From Clostridium sp. CCUG 7971 (lineage in GTDB: Bacteria; Bacillota; Clostridia; Peptostreptococcales; Peptostreptococcaceae): 64,000 bases of DNA. The translations under genes and the position numbers were made by a program. Shown one piece after another: positions 51,819 through 60,180 of this stretch; the stretch's first letter is position 1; each line of letters opens with the position of its first letter. The DNA lies in contig NZ_JAFFPK010000037.1 of assembly GCF_017590215.1 (NCBI RefSeq), positions 22,868 through 86,867 of the forward strand. Reading direction: 5' to 3'. The notes beneath the pieces were generated by a model that had not been told where the DNA came from, ran no database searches, and worked only from the letters and a program-made list of their open reading frames with translations.

Positions 51819-52424
51819 TTGGCTATATTTTTAGTTATCCTACTAATAGGGATATTATTTTTATCTATAATACTAAAAAATATTTATTTTTTTAGTGTAG
51901 TGGTTGGTGCTTTTTCTATATGCATAATTTATATACTTGTAAATACTATAGTTTATAGAAAAAAATCTAAGAATAAAGTTTCAAGTAAAGTTGATTTATA
52001 TTGCAAAGGACAAGAAGGAATAGGGATGTGTTGGATATATTTCCCTATATTAATAAGTATAGGTAATGATTTAAATTTTAATTATATATTAGAAAACTTT
52101 TCTGAAGTTTCTTTTAAGGAACAATATCTATTTATATTTATTATAAATGGTGTTATATGGGCACTATGTTTTTTAATTATGTTTATATATGAGAAAATTG
52201 ATTCGAAGAAAGGGATAGTATACAGAGAAGGATTAATTTTAAGTGATGGAAAGCTATATAGCTTTGATAAGGTTAAAAATTATAAGTTTAATACTTCTTT
52301 TAAAGGTATGAAATATAGAGATTTAGTTTTAACTTATGATGATAAAAATATCAAAACTGTCTGCATTTATAATGAGGATATTGATAAGTTTAAAGCTTTA
52401 TTAGATAAAAATAAAGTTGTATAG
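51819..52424 (+). CDS. Tandem membrane-protein paralogue 4 (DUF5673-like)
   Basis: 201 residues with the same four-segment membrane part and the C-terminal signature REGLILSDGKLYSFDKVKNYKF / YNEDIDKFKALLDKNK. TTG start at 51819 behind AAGGAGGG, the strongest ribosome site of the five. Followed by its own terminator. Confidence 0.75.
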   Translation: MAIFLVILLIGILFLSIILKNIYFFSVVVGAFSICIIYILVNTIVYRKKSKNKVSSKVDLYCKGQEGIGMCWIYFPILISIGNDLNFNYILENFSEVSFKEQYLFIFIINGVIWALCFLIMFIYEKIDSKKGIVYREGLILSDGKLYSFDKVKNYKFNTSFKGMKYRDLVLTYDDKNIKTVCIYNEDIDKFKALLDKNKVV

Positions 52425-52432
52425 TTTTATAT

Positions 52433-52464
52433 AAAAAATAATTACTTATAATAGTAATTATTTT
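52433..52464 (+). terminator. Terminator of paralogue 4
   Basis: AATAATTACT pairs with AGTAATTATT across TATAAT, then TTTATTTT. Confidence 0.65.
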
Positions 52465-52469
52465 ATTTT

Positions 52470-52525
52470 ACTCCATAAAAAGCATATATTAGCCCATTTT
52501 AATCACTAAATATTAATTTGATGGT
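52470..52525 (+). promoter_or_regulatory. 21/29 direct-repeat promoter, site 5
   Basis: ACTCC at 52470 and AGCCC at 52491 (21 apart); GATGGT at 52520-52525 (29 after). The most diverged copy, yet the spacings are unchanged. Confidence 0.7.
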
Positions 52526-52565
52526 AGCATTAAGATTGAAGGTTATTTAAGAAAGGATGATTTAT

Positions 52566-53171
52566 TTGACTGTATTTTTGGTTGTATTGTGTGTAAGTTT
52601 ATTTATTTTATCTCTAATAATAGAAAATATTTATATTTTTACTATCTTAATTTTTGTAATTTCCATATCTACTGTATATATGTGCATAAAGAGCGTAAAT
52701 TATAGGAAAGCTTCTAAAAAGAAGGTTTCGGGTAGAATTGACTTATATTGCAAAGAAGTTGAAGTAACAGATAGATTTTGGATATACTTTATTATATTTA
52801 TGATGGTAGATTATAGTTTAGATTTTAAGTATATAATGGAGAATTTTTCTAAAGTACCTTTTGAAGAACAATCTCTTTTTATAGTTGATATAAATAGTAT
52901 TATATGGATATTATGTCTTTTAATTATGTTTATATATACTAAAGCCAGCTCAAGGAAAGGTATATTATATAAAGAAGGGTTGATTTTAGACGATGGTAAA
53001 TTCTATAGTTTTGAAAGTGTTAAAAGTTATAATTTTAAAAGTTCTTTTAGAGGAAAAAAATATAGGGAGTTAGTTTTAAAATATGATAATAAAACTTTTA
53101 AAAGAATGTATATATACAATGAAGATATTGATAAATTTAAAGCCATATTAGATAAAAATAAAGTTATATAA
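52566..53171 (+). CDS. Tandem membrane-protein paralogue 5 (DUF5673-like)
   Basis: 201 residues. C-terminal signature KEGLILDDGKFYSFESVKSYNFK and YNEDIDKFKAILDKNK. TTG start at 52566 behind AAAGGATG; an ATG at 52557 lies in the ribosome site. Last of the array, followed by a terminator. Confidence 0.75.
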   Translation: MTVFLVVLCVSLFILSLIIENIYIFTILIFVISISTVYMCIKSVNYRKASKKKVSGRIDLYCKEVEVTDRFWIYFIIFMMVDYSLDFKYIMENFSKVPFEEQSLFIVDINSIIWILCLLIMFIYTKASSRKGILYKEGLILDDGKFYSFESVKSYNFKSSFRGKKYRELVLKYDNKTFKRMYIYNEDIDKFKAILDKNKVI

Positions 53172-53188
53172 TTTTATATAAATATAAA

Positions 53189-53219
53189 GAGAATTACCAG
53201 AATTGGTAATTCTTTTTAT
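53189..53219 (+). terminator. Terminator of paralogue 5
   Basis: AGAATTACCA (53190-53199) pairs with TGGTAATTCT (53204-53213), then T-run. Confidence 0.8.
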
Positions 53220-53298
53220 TTTTTGATGATATTTTATTCATAATTAACATACAGGAAAAAATATCTTTTTTTATTTTTTGATAGATATAGTAATATAT

Positions 53299-53324
53299 AA
53301 CACGAAGTATTAAGTGTACGGATA
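53299..53324 (+). promoter_or_regulatory. Possible ECF promoter of second sigma operon
   Basis: AAC at 53299 and CGGATA at 53319 with a 17-base spacer resemble an ECF promoter, 35 bases before the sigma gene. Weak. Confidence 0.35.
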
Positions 53325-53358
53325 AGTACAATAAGCTTATTGGAAGAAAGGAATAGAT

Positions 53359-53913
53359 ATGAAAATAAAAGAAGATAACTTTATTCTTCAGCTTAGAAAC
53401 AAAAATGAAAAAGCTTTAGAATATATAATCGATAACTACGGTTGGATTATTAAATCAATTGTAAGAAAACACTTATACAATTTAGATAGTTATCAGGACG
53501 AGTGTATAAATGATATATTACTTGGAATTTGGAATAACATAGGTAGCTTTGATGAAAGTAAAAATAGCTTTAAAAACTGGGTAGGTGGAATATCTAAATA
53601 TAAAGCTATTGATTACAAAAGAAAATATTTGAAAGATTTGGAAAAAGAGAATATAGACACACTAGACTTAAAAACAGAAGATGATGTTCACATAGAACTA
53701 ACTAAAAATGAATTAAACAAAGACTTAGAAAATCTATTAAATTGTTTAAAAGAAGAAGATAAAAAATTATTTTTTAAACTATATGTAGAAGAAAAAGAAA
53801 TAGATATTATAGCTAAGGAAACTGGATTAAAGCGTGATGTAATTTACAATAGAGTATCTAGAGGAAAGTCAAAAATTAGAAGTATATTTAAAACTTCGGA
53901 AGGTAGAGGGTAA
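53359..53913 (+). CDS. ECF-type sigma factor, second
   Basis: 184 residues. Region 2: ALEYIIDNYGWIIKSIVRKHLYNLDSYQDECINDILLGIWNNI. Region 4: LKEEDKKLFFKLYVEEKEIDIIAKETGLKRDVIYNRVSRGKSKI. Start behind GAAGAAAGGAA. The DUF4179 membrane protein gene starts 3 bases after its stop; together they form a sigma/anti-sigma pair. Confidence 0.9.
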   Translation: MKIKEDNFILQLRNKNEKALEYIIDNYGWIIKSIVRKHLYNLDSYQDECINDILLGIWNNIGSFDESKNSFKNWVGGISKYKAIDYKRKYLKDLEKENIDTLDLKTEDDVHIELTKNELNKDLENLLNCLKEEDKKLFFKLYVEEKEIDIIAKETGLKRDVIYNRVSRGKSKIRSIFKTSEGRG

Positions 53914-53916
53914 AAT

Positions 53917-54948
53917 ATGAAAAATAATATATACGAAATGTTAAATGAGGCTAATATAGATTTAGATGAATATAAAAAACAAGACTTTACAGAATTTGAA
54001 AAAAAGAAAATAAAAAATAAATTTAAAAGAAGTGTTAATAAAAAAGATTTTTATAAAAAAGGTATTGTAGTAGCATCAGTTGCAGTAGTAAGTTTTGGTA
54101 TTTTAGGAAGTAACCTAGGTACATATGCATTTGAAACATTAGGAGTTATTGCATATGATATATCAAATGCATTAGGAATTAAAAAAGATATAGCTGAGTA
54201 CAAAACAGTAGTTAATCAAGGTATAACTAAAAATGGAATAAAAGTTAAATTAAACGAAGTAATTTTAGATAATGATGAATTAATAGTTTCAACAACTGCT
54301 ACAAGTGATAAAAAATTAGGTGGAGCGGGAGACATTTCTCTAGATGGAGATGTTTATATAAATGGAAGAAATGTAAGTGAGGGTGCTAGTGGTAGTGCTA
54401 GTCAGTTAGATGAGTACAGTATGGAGTCTGTTATAGAACATAGTTTAGATAACATAGATGAAAATGATTTAAAGGGAGATATAAATATAAAAATTAAATA
54501 TAGCAGAGGTCATATTGGAGAGACAGATATAAGAGGACCTTGGGTATTTGAATTTAAAGTTAATGGTGATGAATTAAGGGCAGAAACAAAGGAAATAAAG
54601 TTAGATAATTCATTTACATTTGACAATGGTCAAAATATAAAATTAGAAAAATACACAAGTAATGATATAGGTCAAAAGATTTACTTCTCGCTAGACTCAA
54701 AAGGTACTGATTACAATATGGAACTTAGAGGTCATGATGATTTAGGAAATGAAGTAACATTCTATATGTCTAGATTAAGAGGAGATAAGGGTATATTTAA
54801 AATAGAGAGTATAGATGGTCTTGTAAATGAAAATGCAAAGGAATTAAAACTTACTCCATATGCAACAGAAGAATCTAAAACAAGTGGACAAAGTAGTAAT
54901 GATTTTAAAGTAATAGGTGAAGAGTTTACTATAAACTTAAATAAATAA
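53917..54948 (+). CDS. DUF4179 membrane protein, probable anti-sigma partner
   Basis: 343 residues. A cytoplasmic N-terminus of about 45 residues (NEANIDLDEYKKQDFTEFEKKKIKNKFKRS) would bind the sigma factor; one membrane segment lies near 47-66 (GIVVASVAVVSFGILGSNL); the external part begins with the DUF4179 pattern (IAYDISNALGIKKDIAEYKTVVNQGITKNGIKVKLNEVILD) and ends in an Ig-like domain. It likely senses envelope or antimicrobial stress. Co-transcribed with the sigma factor. Confidence 0.82.
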   Translation: MKNNIYEMLNEANIDLDEYKKQDFTEFEKKKIKNKFKRSVNKKDFYKKGIVVASVAVVSFGILGSNLGTYAFETLGVIAYDISNALGIKKDIAEYKTVVNQGITKNGIKVKLNEVILDNDELIVSTTATSDKKLGGAGDISLDGDVYINGRNVSEGASGSASQLDEYSMESVIEHSLDNIDENDLKGDINIKIKYSRGHIGETDIRGPWVFEFKVNGDELRAETKEIKLDNSFTFDNGQNIKLEKYTSNDIGQKIYFSLDSKGTDYNMELRGHDDLGNEVTFYMSRLRGDKGIFKIESIDGLVNENAKELKLTPYATEESKTSGQSSNDFKVIGEEFTINLNK

Positions 54949-54986
54949 AAAATTAGCTTAAATTTTAATTAAAAATAACATACAAG

Positions 54987-55034
54987 AGAGTGTATCATTT
55001 AGAATAAATAATTTTAATAGATACACTCTTTTTA
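54987..55034. terminator. Bidirectional terminator
   Basis: AGAGTGTATC (54987-54996) pairs with GATACACTCT (55020-55029), T-run on the right. Between convergent genes. Confidence 0.75.
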
Positions 55035-55035
55035 T

Positions 55036-56292
55036 TTATAAGTTCATTAAAACTAATTGGACTATAGTTGAAGCTACAACTATAACAACACCTATAATTA
55101 TCTCATAATGAATTAGTTTAAATCTTTCTGTTATATCCATAGAGACACTTCGAGTGCTTGCATGGAATAATGCACCATGAGGTAAATGTTCAAATACACA
55201 AGCACCGGCATTAACCATAGCAGCTCCAGAAACACCAGATAAACCAGAACTTAAAATTGCCTGAGAGAATGTTGATGATGCAATAGTTGATCCACCAGTA
55301 GTAGAGGCAGTAGCAAGTGACATTACCATACCTGAAATAGGTGCTAATAAAAATTGTGGAACATTTAGCATATCAAGTAGTCCTATAGTACTATGTTGTA
55401 AATTAGACATTTGAATAATTCCAACCAATGTACCTGTACCAAGTAGTAATATACAAACTCCTTGCATTTTTGCTACTCCAAAAGACATATACTCTCTAGT
55501 ATTTTTTAGGTTTTTAGTAGCAATAATACTTACAACAGCACCAATAGGTAAAGCTACAAGTGGATCTATAACTATACTAGATATATTTCCTAAAAATAAT
55601 AATCCAATAGAAACTATGGGTCCAATTAAAGACGCAAATAAACTTGGTAAATTCTCATCTTCTTCAATATTTATATCAATATCAACTTTACTACCTTTAT
55701 TAATTAATAATTTAGCTAAGATTGTAGTTACTATAATTCCACATATTGCAGGAATTACATTTGCAAGCATAACACTTGATAAATTTACATTAAAGTTAGT
55801 TGCAGCAGCTAATGTATTTGGATTTGGAGAAATGATATTTCCAGCTTTTCCTCCCCCTAATGCTGCTAAAAGTATTGCTAATTTTGAATATCCTAATTTG
55901 TGTCCTATAGACATTCCAATAGGTCCAACTGTAAGGACAACAACATCTAAGTCAACTCCTACACCAGCTAAAACCATTGCTGATAATACAATTCCTAAAA
56001 TAGCTTTATTAAGTCCTAAAAGTTTTATTATCTCCTCAGAAATTTTTTCAACTGCTCCTGTTTTTATCAATGTGGCAGCTAAAAATCCTGATGTCATTAC
56101 TCTAAGTATAGATGGTGCCATATCTTTTGCACCAATAGCCATATACTCAACTGTTTCAACTAGATTTGCACCACCTACTAATCCACCTATTAAAGCTCCG
56201 AATACTAAACAATAAAATGGTTCGAATTTCTTTATTATAAGTATAATTGCTACAATTAATCCTATTGTTGCCCCTAAGGTTGTTATTGTCAT
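55036..56292 (-). CDS. GntP-family permease
   Basis: 418 residues, about twelve membrane segments. GntP/gluconate-permease features: GGGKAGNIISPNPNTLAAATNF, ATASTTGGSTIASSTFSQAILSSG and the C-terminal VFEHLPHGALFHASTRSV. Family members import sugar acids or related carboxylates. The ATG at 56292 follows AAAGGGGGAA; the frame is open to 56358 without a site. Divergent from an XRE-cupin regulator, its likely controller. Confidence 0.87.
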   Translation of the reverse strand: MTITTLGATIGLIVAIILIIKKFEPFYCLVFGALIGGLVGGANLVETVEYMAIGAKDMAPSILRVMTSGFLAATLIKTGAVEKISEEIIKLLGLNKAILGIVLSAMVLAGVGVDLDVVVLTVGPIGMSIGHKLGYSKLAILLAALGGGKAGNIISPNPNTLAAATNFNVNLSSVMLANVIPAICGIIVTTILAKLLINKGSKVDIDINIEEDENLPSLFASLIGPIVSIGLLFLGNISSIVIDPLVALPIGAVVSIIATKNLKNTREYMSFGVAKMQGVCILLLGTGTLVGIIQMSNLQHSTIGLLDMLNVPQFLLAPISGMVMSLATASTTGGSTIASSTFSQAILSSGLSGVSGAAMVNAGACVFEHLPHGALFHASTRSVSMDITERFKLIHYEIIIGVVIVVASTIVQLVLMNL

Positions 56293-56488
56293 ATGTATTC
56301 CCCCTTTATTGTCAAAGCTATTATCTATGATTTTATACAATAAGCTTAAAGGTGTCAAATGTAATTTAATTAATTAAATATAATTTAATTTTATTGATTT
56401 ATTATGCTATAATTAATTTAAAAGCTATAATTTTATTAAAATGATTTAAATTATGAAATAAGAAGATTTTGTTTATAAGGAGATTATA

Positions 56489-57034
56489 ATGTCAGATATA
56501 AATATAGGTGAAAAAATATCACAAATAAGAAAAAATAAAGGATTAAGTATAAGAGAATTAGCACAGTTATCCAATGTTACATCATCTATGCTTAGTCAAA
56601 TAGAAAGAGGACTTGCTAATCCTTCTGTAAATTCATTAAAATCTATTGCATCAGCTTTAGATGTAGCGTTATTTACATTTTTTACATCAGAAGTTGTAAA
56701 AGAGGACTTAATAGTTAGAAAAGACAATAGAAAAAGAGTAATTCTTCCAAATAGTGATGATGTTATTTATGAAATACTTGCCCCAGGAATAACTGATAAT
56801 TTTGAATTTGCAATTATGACCCTTGCACCAAATACATCATCAAGTAATGGAAATATAAATCATAGTGGATATGAAATAGCTTATGTACTTGAAGGCGAAG
56901 TTTTGTTATATCTTGATGATGAAGAATTTGTATTAAATAAAGAGGATAGTGTTAAAGTAACAGCAGGTATAAATCACCGTTGGGAAAATAAATCGGATAA
57001 AGATGCAAAAGTTATATTTGCAGTTATATTATAA
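56489..57034 (+). CDS. XRE-family regulator with cupin domain
   Basis: 181 residues: N-terminal helix-turn-helix (KISQIRKNKGLSIRELAQLSNVTSSMLSQIERGLANPSVNSLKSIA) and C-terminal cupin (HSGYEIAYVLEGEVLLYLDDEEFVLNKEDSVKVTAGINHRWENKS). Such proteins sense a small metabolite in the cupin pocket. Divergent from the GntP permease gene with 196 bases between the starts. Start behind AAGGAGA. Confidence 0.88.
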   Translation: MSDINIGEKISQIRKNKGLSIRELAQLSNVTSSMLSQIERGLANPSVNSLKSIASALDVALFTFFTSEVVKEDLIVRKDNRKRVILPNSDDVIYEILAPGITDNFEFAIMTLAPNTSSSNGNINHSGYEIAYVLEGEVLLYLDDEEFVLNKEDSVKVTAGINHRWENKSDKDAKVIFAVIL

Positions 57035-57059
57035 AAAATTAAAAATAATTAACATATAA

Positions 57060-57091
57060 AAATCACACTATTTTTAGTGTGTATTTTTTAT
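57060..57091 (+). terminator. Terminator after XRE-cupin gene
   Basis: CACACTA pairs with TAGTGTG, then a T-run. Confidence 0.65.
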
Positions 57092-57139
57092 GTATTAAAT
57101 ATAAATTTTAGACCTATTTTTAGACATAAAGATTATTTC

Positions 57140-57195
57140 AATCCGTTTTTATTATGTTTTAGTCCATTTTTCAACTAAAATTAGAATTTATATGT
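57140..57195 (+). promoter_or_regulatory. 21/29 direct-repeat promoter, site 6
   Basis: AATCC at 57140 and AGTCC at 57161 (21 apart); ATATGT at 57190-57195 (29 after). About 110 bases before the next gene, a longer leader than at the other sites. Confidence 0.65.
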
Positions 57196-57306
57196 TAAAA
57201 ATAAGATGGATTATTATGTAAATGATTTTTAAGAAGATAATTAAAATTATAGCCAAATATTAGTTTATAAATTAAAAATATTATTTATAAAATGGGAGTG
57301 AGGAGA

Positions 57307-57627
57307 ATGAAGAAAAGGTTATTTAGGTGGGAAATAGTATTAGTGATGTTATTTTCTATATGTGCTGTTGTTAATATAATAGGAGGGAAAACTATTGTAG
57401 GAATCCTTTACTTTATATCAGCAATGTGTTTTCTATTTAGTTATATAATGGCACTTAAAAATAATAAAAGTGAAGTTAACTTAACTGAAGAGGAAATAGA
57501 AAAGATAGACAATGAATTAAAACAAATGATTTTAGATGGTGAAGAAGTAAAAGCTGTAAAAAGATACAGAGAATTAACTAATTCACAACTTTTAGAAGCT
57601 AAAAACTATATAGATAAGTTAAAATAA
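57307..57627 (+). CDS. Small membrane protein with L7/L12-like C-terminus
   Basis: 106 residues. Two membrane segments (about 9-26 and 29-47), then a charged tail. The end, EVKAVKRYRELTNSQLLEAKNYIDKLK, resembles the C-terminal fold of ribosomal protein L7/L12 found in other small membrane proteins. Start at ATG 57307 (GTGAGGAGA before it). Controlled by a promoter of the same type as the tandem array. Confidence 0.7.
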   Translation: MKKRLFRWEIVLVMLFSICAVVNIIGGKTIVGILYFISAMCFLFSYIMALKNNKSEVNLTEEEIEKIDNELKQMILDGEEVKAVKRYRELTNSQLLEAKNYIDKLK

Positions 57628-57661
57628 AGTATTTAATAATGTTTGGCTATTTTACATATAA

Positions 57662-57703
57662 GGCAATTATATTTTATCTGACTTGTGGATAAATATAATT
57701 GCC
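57662..57703. repeat. Inverted repeat before lipoprotein gene
   Basis: GGCAATTATATTTTATC (57662-57678) and GATAAATATAATTGCC (57688-57703) form a 16-bp stem with one bulge. No T-run follows, so it may be an operator, an mRNA leader hairpin or a weak terminator for the 57307 gene. Confidence 0.5.
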
Positions 57704-57715
57704 AACTATTAAGCT

Positions 57716-57738
57716 TGAGCAAAGCGAATTTTTTATTG
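57716..57738 (+). repeat. Shared 23-base motif, copy 2
   Basis: TGAGCAAAGCGAA followed by a T-rich end matches the minus strand of 21313-21335 in 22 of 23 positions. It lies in the leader of the lipoprotein gene. Confidence 0.6.
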
Positions 57739-57765
57739 TTTATAAAAGGGGAAAAGAGGGAGTTT

Positions 57766-59139
57766 ATGAAAAAGACAATATTGGGAGTATTAGGATTAAC
57801 AACACTATTAATATCAGGATGTACTTCTACCAAAACAACAGATATAAAGGTACTAGCAACAACTGATTTACATGGAGTAATACCATATGAATTATCTTCT
57901 TATGTAGAAAATGAAAAAAAGAAAGATAAAAATATTACTTTAGTAGATGCAGGAGACTTCTTTGATGGAGGATTTGAAGCTTCAGGAGATATGAATAAAT
58001 ATTTTGAAAGAAGAAAAAGAGACCAATATATAGAAGCACCTATTGCAAAAGAAATGAAAGAAGTAGGATATGATACTGTAACACTTGGAAACCATGAATT
58101 TGTATCTAATAATAAATTTCATTTAGATAATATGATATCTGACTTTGAAAAACAAGGAATAAGTGTATTATCAGCAAATACATATAAGAAAAATGGAGAG
58201 AACTACACAAAACCTTATGTAATAAAAGATATTAAAACTAATGAAGGAACTGTAAAATTAGGAATATTAGGTCTTACTATAAAAGAAGTAGGAGAAGATA
58301 GTGAGGACTTAAAAGATTTTGATAAAGCAGATGGATATGGTGACTTATACATGAATGACTTAGTAGAAGATGCTAAAAAATGGGTTAAGGTAATGAAAGA
58401 AGATAAGGCAGATGTTATAGTAGTAGTTACACATACAGGGGAAAAACCTAAAAAGCCAAAACACCCAGGAAATAGAATACAAGATTTGGCACAACAAGTT
58501 GAGGGTATTGATGCAATTGTTGCAGGTCATACACATGAACAGATAAAGCAACATGATTATAAAAATAAGTCAGGAAAAAATGTTATAGTTACTCAACCAG
58601 GAGATCATGGAGAGTGTATTTCTAAAATAAATTTAAAATTAGAAAAAAAGAATAATAAATGGAATGTAGTTGATAAATCTAGTGAAATAACACAGTTTGA
58701 AGAAAGTAAGGAATATCTAAATCAACTAGTTGATAATTATGGGAAAGTATCAGCAGAATTCACAATGTTAGATACTAAAGTTAAAGAAATAAATTTATCA
58801 AAGGTGGTTCCTATTAAGTGGGACAAGGCGTATGTATTTAAATCAAGCACTCCTAGAGAAAAAATATATGATACTGTAGGATATAAGTTTTTAAATATCA
58901 CTGAAGCTGAAAATGATGATATGATGCAGATGGTATTTATGGATGGTAAGAAAGTAGTTTGTTATCTATATGGACATAAAGGCAAAATAGGATATAGTGT
59001 AAATTTTGATAAATCAGAGTATAAAGATAATGTTTTAACTATTATTCCTAAGGAAAATGATAAGTTTAAGGTTGAAGAAGGTAAAGAGCATCCTATAACT
59101 CATCAACCTATTGTTAAATTAACTCATATATATAAATAG
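57766..59139 (+). CDS. 5'-nucleotidase/metallophosphatase-like lipoprotein
   Basis: 457 residues. Lipoprotein signal with lipobox LISGC (Cys at about 19). Calcineurin-like phosphoesterase domain of the UshA type: TTDLHG, DAGDFFDGG, GNHEF, VTHTGE, GHTHEQ are all present, so it is probably active with two metal ions. The C-terminal 5'-nucleotidase substrate domain is replaced by about 150 residues of unknown type. It likely degrades nucleotides or other phosphoesters outside the cell. ATG 57766 follows AAGAGGGAG; the longer frame from 57685 lacks a site and would bury the signal peptide. Confidence 0.85.
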   Translation: MKKTILGVLGLTTLLISGCTSTKTTDIKVLATTDLHGVIPYELSSYVENEKKKDKNITLVDAGDFFDGGFEASGDMNKYFERRKRDQYIEAPIAKEMKEVGYDTVTLGNHEFVSNNKFHLDNMISDFEKQGISVLSANTYKKNGENYTKPYVIKDIKTNEGTVKLGILGLTIKEVGEDSEDLKDFDKADGYGDLYMNDLVEDAKKWVKVMKEDKADVIVVVTHTGEKPKKPKHPGNRIQDLAQQVEGIDAIVAGHTHEQIKQHDYKNKSGKNVIVTQPGDHGECISKINLKLEKKNNKWNVVDKSSEITQFEESKEYLNQLVDNYGKVSAEFTMLDTKVKEINLSKVVPIKWDKAYVFKSSTPREKIYDTVGYKFLNITEAENDDMMQMVFMDGKKVVCYLYGHKGKIGYSVNFDKSEYKDNVLTIIPKENDKFKVEEGKEHPITHQPIVKLTHIYK

Positions 59140-59152
59140 AGAGATATATTTT

Positions 59153-59208
59153 AGTCCATAAATTCTATATTTCAGACCATTTTTAAAGAATTTGATTTTT
59201 ATTATGAT
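59153..59208 (+). promoter_or_regulatory. 21/29 direct-repeat promoter, site 7
   Basis: AGTCC at 59153 and AGACC at 59174 (21 apart); TATGAT at 59203-59208 (29 after), followed by AATATT as in the array promoters. Confidence 0.75.
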
Positions 59209-59277
59209 AATATTTAAATATAATCAAAAACCATATTAAAAAGTATTAACATACTTTAGACATATAAGGAGCATGCT

Positions 59278-59481
59278 ATGAATATGAAGGGTATAGGTTT
59301 TAGGGAAAAAATATTTAAATGGTTATCACAAAACATTTTTACATTTGGATTTATAGCATTAAATTTAAATGTAATTCTATTTTCTGGAAGTTTATGGAGA
59401 ATTGTATTATGTTCTATTTCTTTAATTATTTTCTCTACTTTTTTATATTTATCAACTAAAGAGTTATTAAACAAAAAATAA
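59278..59481 (+). CDS. 67-residue membrane protein
   Basis: Begins MNMKGIGFREKIFKWLSQN, has two close membrane segments (about 20-36 and 40-60) and ends in a basic tail (KELLNKK). Start behind AAGGAG. First gene under the site 7 promoter, followed 75 bases on by a 35-residue peptide gene. Not recognised. Confidence 0.6.
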   Translation: MNMKGIGFREKIFKWLSQNIFTFGFIALNLNVILFSGSLWRIVLCSISLIIFSTFLYLSTKELLNKK

Positions 59482-59556
59482 TATTTTTATTTAGAAAATA
59501 TTATTTATTAAGTTTAAGATAATTACTTCATCGTGTTATATAAAGGAGATGATTAT

Positions 59557-59664
59557 ATGAGTGAATGTAAAAAAAATAGCAAAAAATTAATTATCAAAGG
59601 ACCAGAAACAGATATAAAAAAGTTTATTAAAGAGCTTATTATTGGCATACTTTCATGTCTTTAG
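59557..59664 (+). CDS. 35-residue peptide
   Basis: ATG behind AAAGGAGATG. It begins MSECKKNSKKLIIKG, has a charged middle (PETDIKKFIKEL) and a short hydrophobic end IIGILSCL with a Cys two residues from the C-terminus. Size, basic head and hydrophobic Cys-containing end resemble small secreted or membrane-active peptides. A signalling, bacteriocin-like or toxin role is only a possibility. The terminator follows at 59713. Confidence 0.5.
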   Translation: MSECKKNSKKLIIKGPETDIKKFIKELIIGILSCL

Positions 59665-59712
59665 TATATATTATACCAAAACCACACTAAAAAAACTAAA
59701 AAATACAATTAG

Positions 59713-59747
59713 AAAAACTCTAATCATTTAATGATTAGAGTTTTTTA
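59713..59747. terminator. Bidirectional terminator
   Basis: AAAAACTCTAATCAT (59713-59727) pairs perfectly with 59731-59745; T-runs on both strands. Confidence 0.88.
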
Positions 59748-60125
59748 TTATTTATCTTCTCTTAATAAGTACTCATTGTTATCTTGGTCTTTGAATGAGA
59801 ACATTTTACCATAAGGCATAATCATAAGTTCTCCAACTTCAACCTCATTTTTTTTCATTTCATTGTATGATTTTTCTATATTAGTAGTACTTAGTAATAT
59901 AGATGGATGATTAACATTTGTAGACGGGTTTTGAGCTAGCATCATTTTTTTATCATATAAAACAAAAGTTGTAAATTCACTTTCACTTGGCCCAACTTCT
60001 AACCAAGTCATAGGACCCATTGATTGTTCAAATTTTACTACAAAATTTAACTTTTCAGTCCAGAACTTTTTAGCATCATCTTGATTATCTACATATATTG
60101 TTATCTTACCTATTTTATTGATCAT
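59748..60125 (-). CDS. VOC-family (glyoxalase/bleomycin-resistance-like) protein
   Basis: 125 residues. Two paired beta-alpha-beta-beta-beta units: KITIYVDNQDDAKKFWTEKLNFVV and HPSILLSTTNIEKSYNEMKKNEVEVGELMIMPYGKMFSFKDQDNNEYLLRE. Metal-dependent or binding function is not clear. Start behind GGAGGAT. Monocistronic, with an upstream operator-like palindrome. Confidence 0.85.
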   Translation of the reverse strand: MINKIGKITIYVDNQDDAKKFWTEKLNFVVKFEQSMGPMTWLEVGPSESEFTTFVLYDKKMMLAQNPSTNVNHPSILLSTTNIEKSYNEMKKNEVEVGELMIMPYGKMFSFKDQDNNEYLLREDK

Positions 60126-60180
60126 GTTATCCTCCGAAGTTATGTATTGTTATTTTCATTATTATTCTTTACTTAAAATC

